Shown here: positions 61,402 to 64,000 of the stretch, one piece after another
Layout of the letters: each line of letters opens with the position of its first letter
How positions within the stretch are numbered: the first letter of the stretch is position 1
Assembly (NCBI GenBank): GCA_037074765.1
Contig: JBAMDO010000017.1
Coordinates: 62,001 to 126,000 of the forward strand
Origin: Mansonella perstans
Lineage: Eukaryota; Nematoda; Chromadorea; Rhabditida; Onchocercidae
Length of the DNA: 64,000 nt
Reading direction: 5' to 3'
The notes under the pieces: model-generated
The model's input: the letters and a program-made list of their open reading frames with translations, nothing else
Databases searched by the model: none
Told to the model about the DNA's origin: nothing
Position numbers and translations under genes: made by a program

Positions 61402-62590
61402 ATGATAGGTTTGCTAGTCTTGTTTGTATCTATCAAAAAATTATCTTTTCTCCGCTTTTCATCCGATATTTTCGCTTATGTACCCGTTTATTGCTTACTT
61501 CTAATAGATGTTACTATCAGCATTGATACGTTGATACGTTGGATACAGAGAAGGAGAATCCACGTAAGTTTTATGCTGTCCATAAGTGAATGTATACAAT
61601 GGACAGGTATTACAATTTTCGAAATTTGGCTTCATGCTGTTGGACTACTCATTTTTTCTGTTCTTATTGTAAGTTGTATTCTAATAATATTCCCTTAAAT
61701 TCTCTTTCTATTGAAATAATTTTAGAATTAAATTAAATATAGAATATGTAGAATTAAATTAAATATAGTTTAATTGTAAATTCTTTCAAAAAGTAAATTG
61801 CAATCTTTTTGTCAAATTAAACTTGCTAATTGTAATAGATTTGCTAATTGATCCATCAAAAAATCAAACTTTCTCATTTTCTGTGATAAGAACAAACAGA
61901 TTGCTTTATGGTGATATAATTGAAGTAGTGTTGCTTAATTTTCAGGTGATGAAAACTGAAGTTTACTCGAGCCTAACTTATTGGCATGTATTTACACCAT
62001 TGTTTGTTGCTACTGCATTCAACTTATATTTCCTATTTATTGTTCTCGTACGTGCAGTCGTCGAAGAGAAACAATGCAAAAATCCCATTTTAAAGTAATT
62101 TTTGTCCATTTTTTTTTTGAATTTTGTTGGATTAATTCTGTTTATTATTGGTCGGTTGTTAGTCAAAGTGAAAACGATATGGGATAATCAATTAACACCA
62201 TTGGAAACTTAAAATTATTATGCAAAAAAAGAAATTTTACTTTATTTGAAGTTAACCTTGCAAAACTATTGTTAGTTTAGATGCATTCATGCTTGTCAGA
62301 AAAACAGAAATCCCCCATTTGCAGTTATTTTAAAGAACAATTCTGTTTAGATAGATGCAAATAATCGTCGCATAATTGTTGATTTATGAAAGTATTTGGA
62401 CAATTTCAGGCATGCATTTAGTTGGTTAAGACTTGTTATGATTGGAATATTTGAAGCATTATTATGTTATAAAGTGAACGGTGACTTAGAATATGGACAA
62501 GTTGCAGTTCAATCTTCATATGGCATTGTTTTTTTACCTTTATGGGTATTGATGGCTGCATTATGTTTTCAAGCATTTCGTTTGTTGTAA
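61402..62590 (+). CDS. Multi-pass membrane protein, TMEM185/TMEM60-like
   Basis: Exons 61402-61668, 61946-62094 and 62410-62590 join in frame to 198 residues. The protein is very hydrophobic, with about six membrane spans arranged as repeats of a unit ending in an F-x-P-L/V motif: FAYVPVYCLLLIDV, YWHVFTPLFVATAFNLYFL and YGIVFLPLWVLMAALCFQA, each preceded by a helix with FE (TIFEIW, GIFEALL). This F-x-P-L-W repeat is characteristic of the TMEM185/TMEM60 family (fragile-X-F-associated membrane proteins), whose biochemical role is unknown. The basic loop RWIQRRRIH separates the first spans. A GTAAGT at 61564 could mark an extra intron; I kept the sequence as exon because the frame stays open and fits the repeat. 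An open stretch at 61823-61945 could extend exon 2. Confidence 0.6.
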
Positions 62591-63381
62591 CATTACATTG
62601 TTTTGAATTTCCATTAATAACTAATTGTTTTCATTCGACATGAGAACGGATATTCTGGAATTGTAATTAGAATATGGTCGTATTAAAATATGCAGTGATT
62701 TATTTTCATGAGAACGGATATTCTGGAATTGTAATTAGAATGTGGTCGTATTAAAATATGCAGTGATTTATTTTCGTGAGAACGGATATTCTGGAATTGT
62801 AATTAGAATGTGGTCGTATTAAAATATGTAGTGATTTATTTTCGTCCTCAAGAAACGAGTTAACTTCAGAAGAACTTAATGCATAAATTATGTTTTTAAT
62901 TTTGAAAAAATCTTTCAAGATTGACCCTATACTTTATGTCGTAAATGATAGGAAGTGGCAGAGAGAGTATTTAATAATGAATTTGCTATTTTCCCATTAC
63001 TTCTGTATATACGAAAAGTTAACCATATAAGATCTTACTGTATTTGTCTAATTTTATTAAATTTGCTATCGTTTACAGATGATTTCTGCTTATCCAAATC
63101 TGCTGTTGGGATTCCAGTTTTACTGAACTTATTTTCTGCGATATGTTATCGATTCTTGAATATCTTTTATCACAGTGACATAGTTTATACATTGTCGAAA
63201 TGAAATTTCGTTTTTTTTTTTCACCCGTTAGTCATATATCTATTAAAAGGAACTACTGCATCTTATTAAATCATAATGTAGTTATCTGATTACTAAGTTT
63301 TAAACAAAAAGTAACATCGTTCAATGTTCTGGAAGGCAGAAGGAATTTCTATTCCCAGGAAAAAACCATAAGGATGTAACT
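62591..63381. other. Convergent intergenic region
   Basis: Between the TMEM-like gene and the ERI1-like gene. It contains the 68-bp tandem array. No gene supported. Confidence 0.5.
62641..62844 (+). repeat. 68-bp tandem repeat, three copies
   Basis: Units start at 62641, 62709 and 62777 (TGAGAACGGATATTCTGGAA...). They differ at only a few positions. They lie just 3' of the TMEM-like gene. Confidence 0.95.
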
Positions 63382-63987
63382 TCAATCGCCTTCATCACAT
63401 GTGTCACAGTCTAAATATTCACCGCTGATAAACGAATATCGACTTATCTGCTGTACCACGTATGGAAGGTTATTCTTCCAGATTTGTCGATCCCGATCTT
63501 CCTTATTCATGTCTGATAACAGTTTTGCCTATAAATTTCACATGTAATGATTATGCAAACTTTAGATAACTTTTCGAAAATGCGTAATGATTCAGTAAGA
63601 ATTCCAAATCCTTTTTCTTTGAAAAAAATCGTTTTTTGATCAGAAACTTACTTTTTCATCATCCTTAATTCGAACAAGCTTCTCGTTAACCTAGAAATAT
63701 TTTTATTTATCGTTTCGTTTAAAAACATTGAATTTTATAAACATAAAATTCTGAAATCAATATTTGCTCGTAAAAGAAGTCGGAATTGTCAGTGTCGACA
63801 GATAGCATCATATCAATAACCGAAAGAAAATGAGGACGTACTCTTAACTCAGATCTTTCTTCCAACATTTTGATAATAATTCTTGCGATATTTTTTGAAT
63901 CATCAAGTCCACAATGTTCGCGACCTTCGAATTTCATATCAAGAAATGTTAACATACTGCCTAGATTGATTTTCTGTATTGGATGCT
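63382..63987 (-). CDS. ERI1-family 3'-5' exoribonuclease, C-terminal part
   Basis: Three exons at the right edge: 63987-63842, 63690-63652 and 63528-63382 (TGA), 5' end outside. The first has FEGREHCGLDDSKNIARIII, which contains the H and final D of the DEDDh exonuclease active site (HCGLDDSKN) and is almost invariant in ERI1 proteins. The donor is placed at AGA/GTACGT so that SELR runs into VNEKL, as in ERI1 (ELRINEK). ERI1 enzymes trim the 3' end of 5.8S rRNA and degrade histone mRNA and siRNAs; C. elegans ERI-1 limits RNAi. The tail ends in an acidic, cysteine-containing CDTCDEGD. SAP domain and first catalytic motifs would lie beyond the window. Confidence 0.85.
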
Positions 63988-64000
63988 CTAAAAATTTTGT

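Noticed and set aside
61564..61606. 43-nt GTAAGT...ACAG candidate intron in the TMEM-like gene
   Set aside because: Removing it changes frame and destroys the TIFEIW segment that fits the family repeat; kept as exon, with the doubt noted.
63719..63841. Extension of the ERI1-like exon past 63842
   Set aside because: A consensus GTACGT donor after SELR gives the family-conserved ELR-VNEK junction; the extension is intronic.
1..64000. tRNA, rRNA or CRISPR elements
   Set aside because: No tRNA T-arm with plausible cloverleaf, no rRNA-like block and no regularly spaced repeat-spacer array was found; the tandem repeats have no unique spacers.

Overview
This is an AT-rich, intron-dense nematode sequence, most like a filarial worm (Onchocercidae). 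The grounds are short phase-consistent introns with TTTTCAG-type acceptors, probable spliced-leader acceptors a few bases before start codons, a nematode-specific DB module, and gene content. The genus cannot be fixed from this window.

Layout, left to right. At 0.2-5.3 kb (+) lie the 3' part of an IL-17-receptor-like SEFIR receptor and a seven-finger C2H2 protein. At 6.6-8.8 kb (-) is the Hsp70 nucleotide-exchange factor HSPBP1, divergent from the cleavage-stimulation factor CSTF1 at 9.6-12.9 kb (+). A mostly non-coding stretch from 12.9 to 20 kb precedes an unrecognised low-complexity gene at 20.0-23.1 kb (+). At 26.1-29.4 kb (-) is a secreted protein ending in a DB module. At 29.7-31.4 kb (+) are exon-like fragments with a weak Kazal/SPARC flavour. 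At 31.9-34.5 kb (+) is a MARCH2/3-type RING-CH ubiquitin ligase.

At 35.8-42.2 kb a BEL/Pao LTR retrotransposon lies on the minus strand with a 5-bp target duplication. It keeps gag, protease, integrase and an env-like region, but the reverse transcriptase/RNase H segment is missing. Its gag-protease half carries stops and a frameshift.

At 45.5-57.3 kb (-) is the complete 26-exon condensin subunit SMC2. At 58.6-60.6 kb (-) is ETFB, the electron-transfer flavoprotein beta subunit, divergent from a small multi-pass membrane protein (TMEM185/TMEM60-like) at 61.4-62.6 kb (+). The window ends inside an ERI1-family 3'-5' exoribonuclease (-).

Most genes are unrelated housekeeping functions. For HSPBP1, CSTF1, SMC2, ETFB, MARCH and the zinc-finger gene, exon chains were joined by eye with reading phase checked at each junction, and total lengths match the families. 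Three of the inferred introns need GC-AG rather than GT-AG ends. The best leads are the RT-less BEL element with its env fusion, the GC-AG introns, the DB-module gene, and a short bacterial-looking reading frame near 44 kb.
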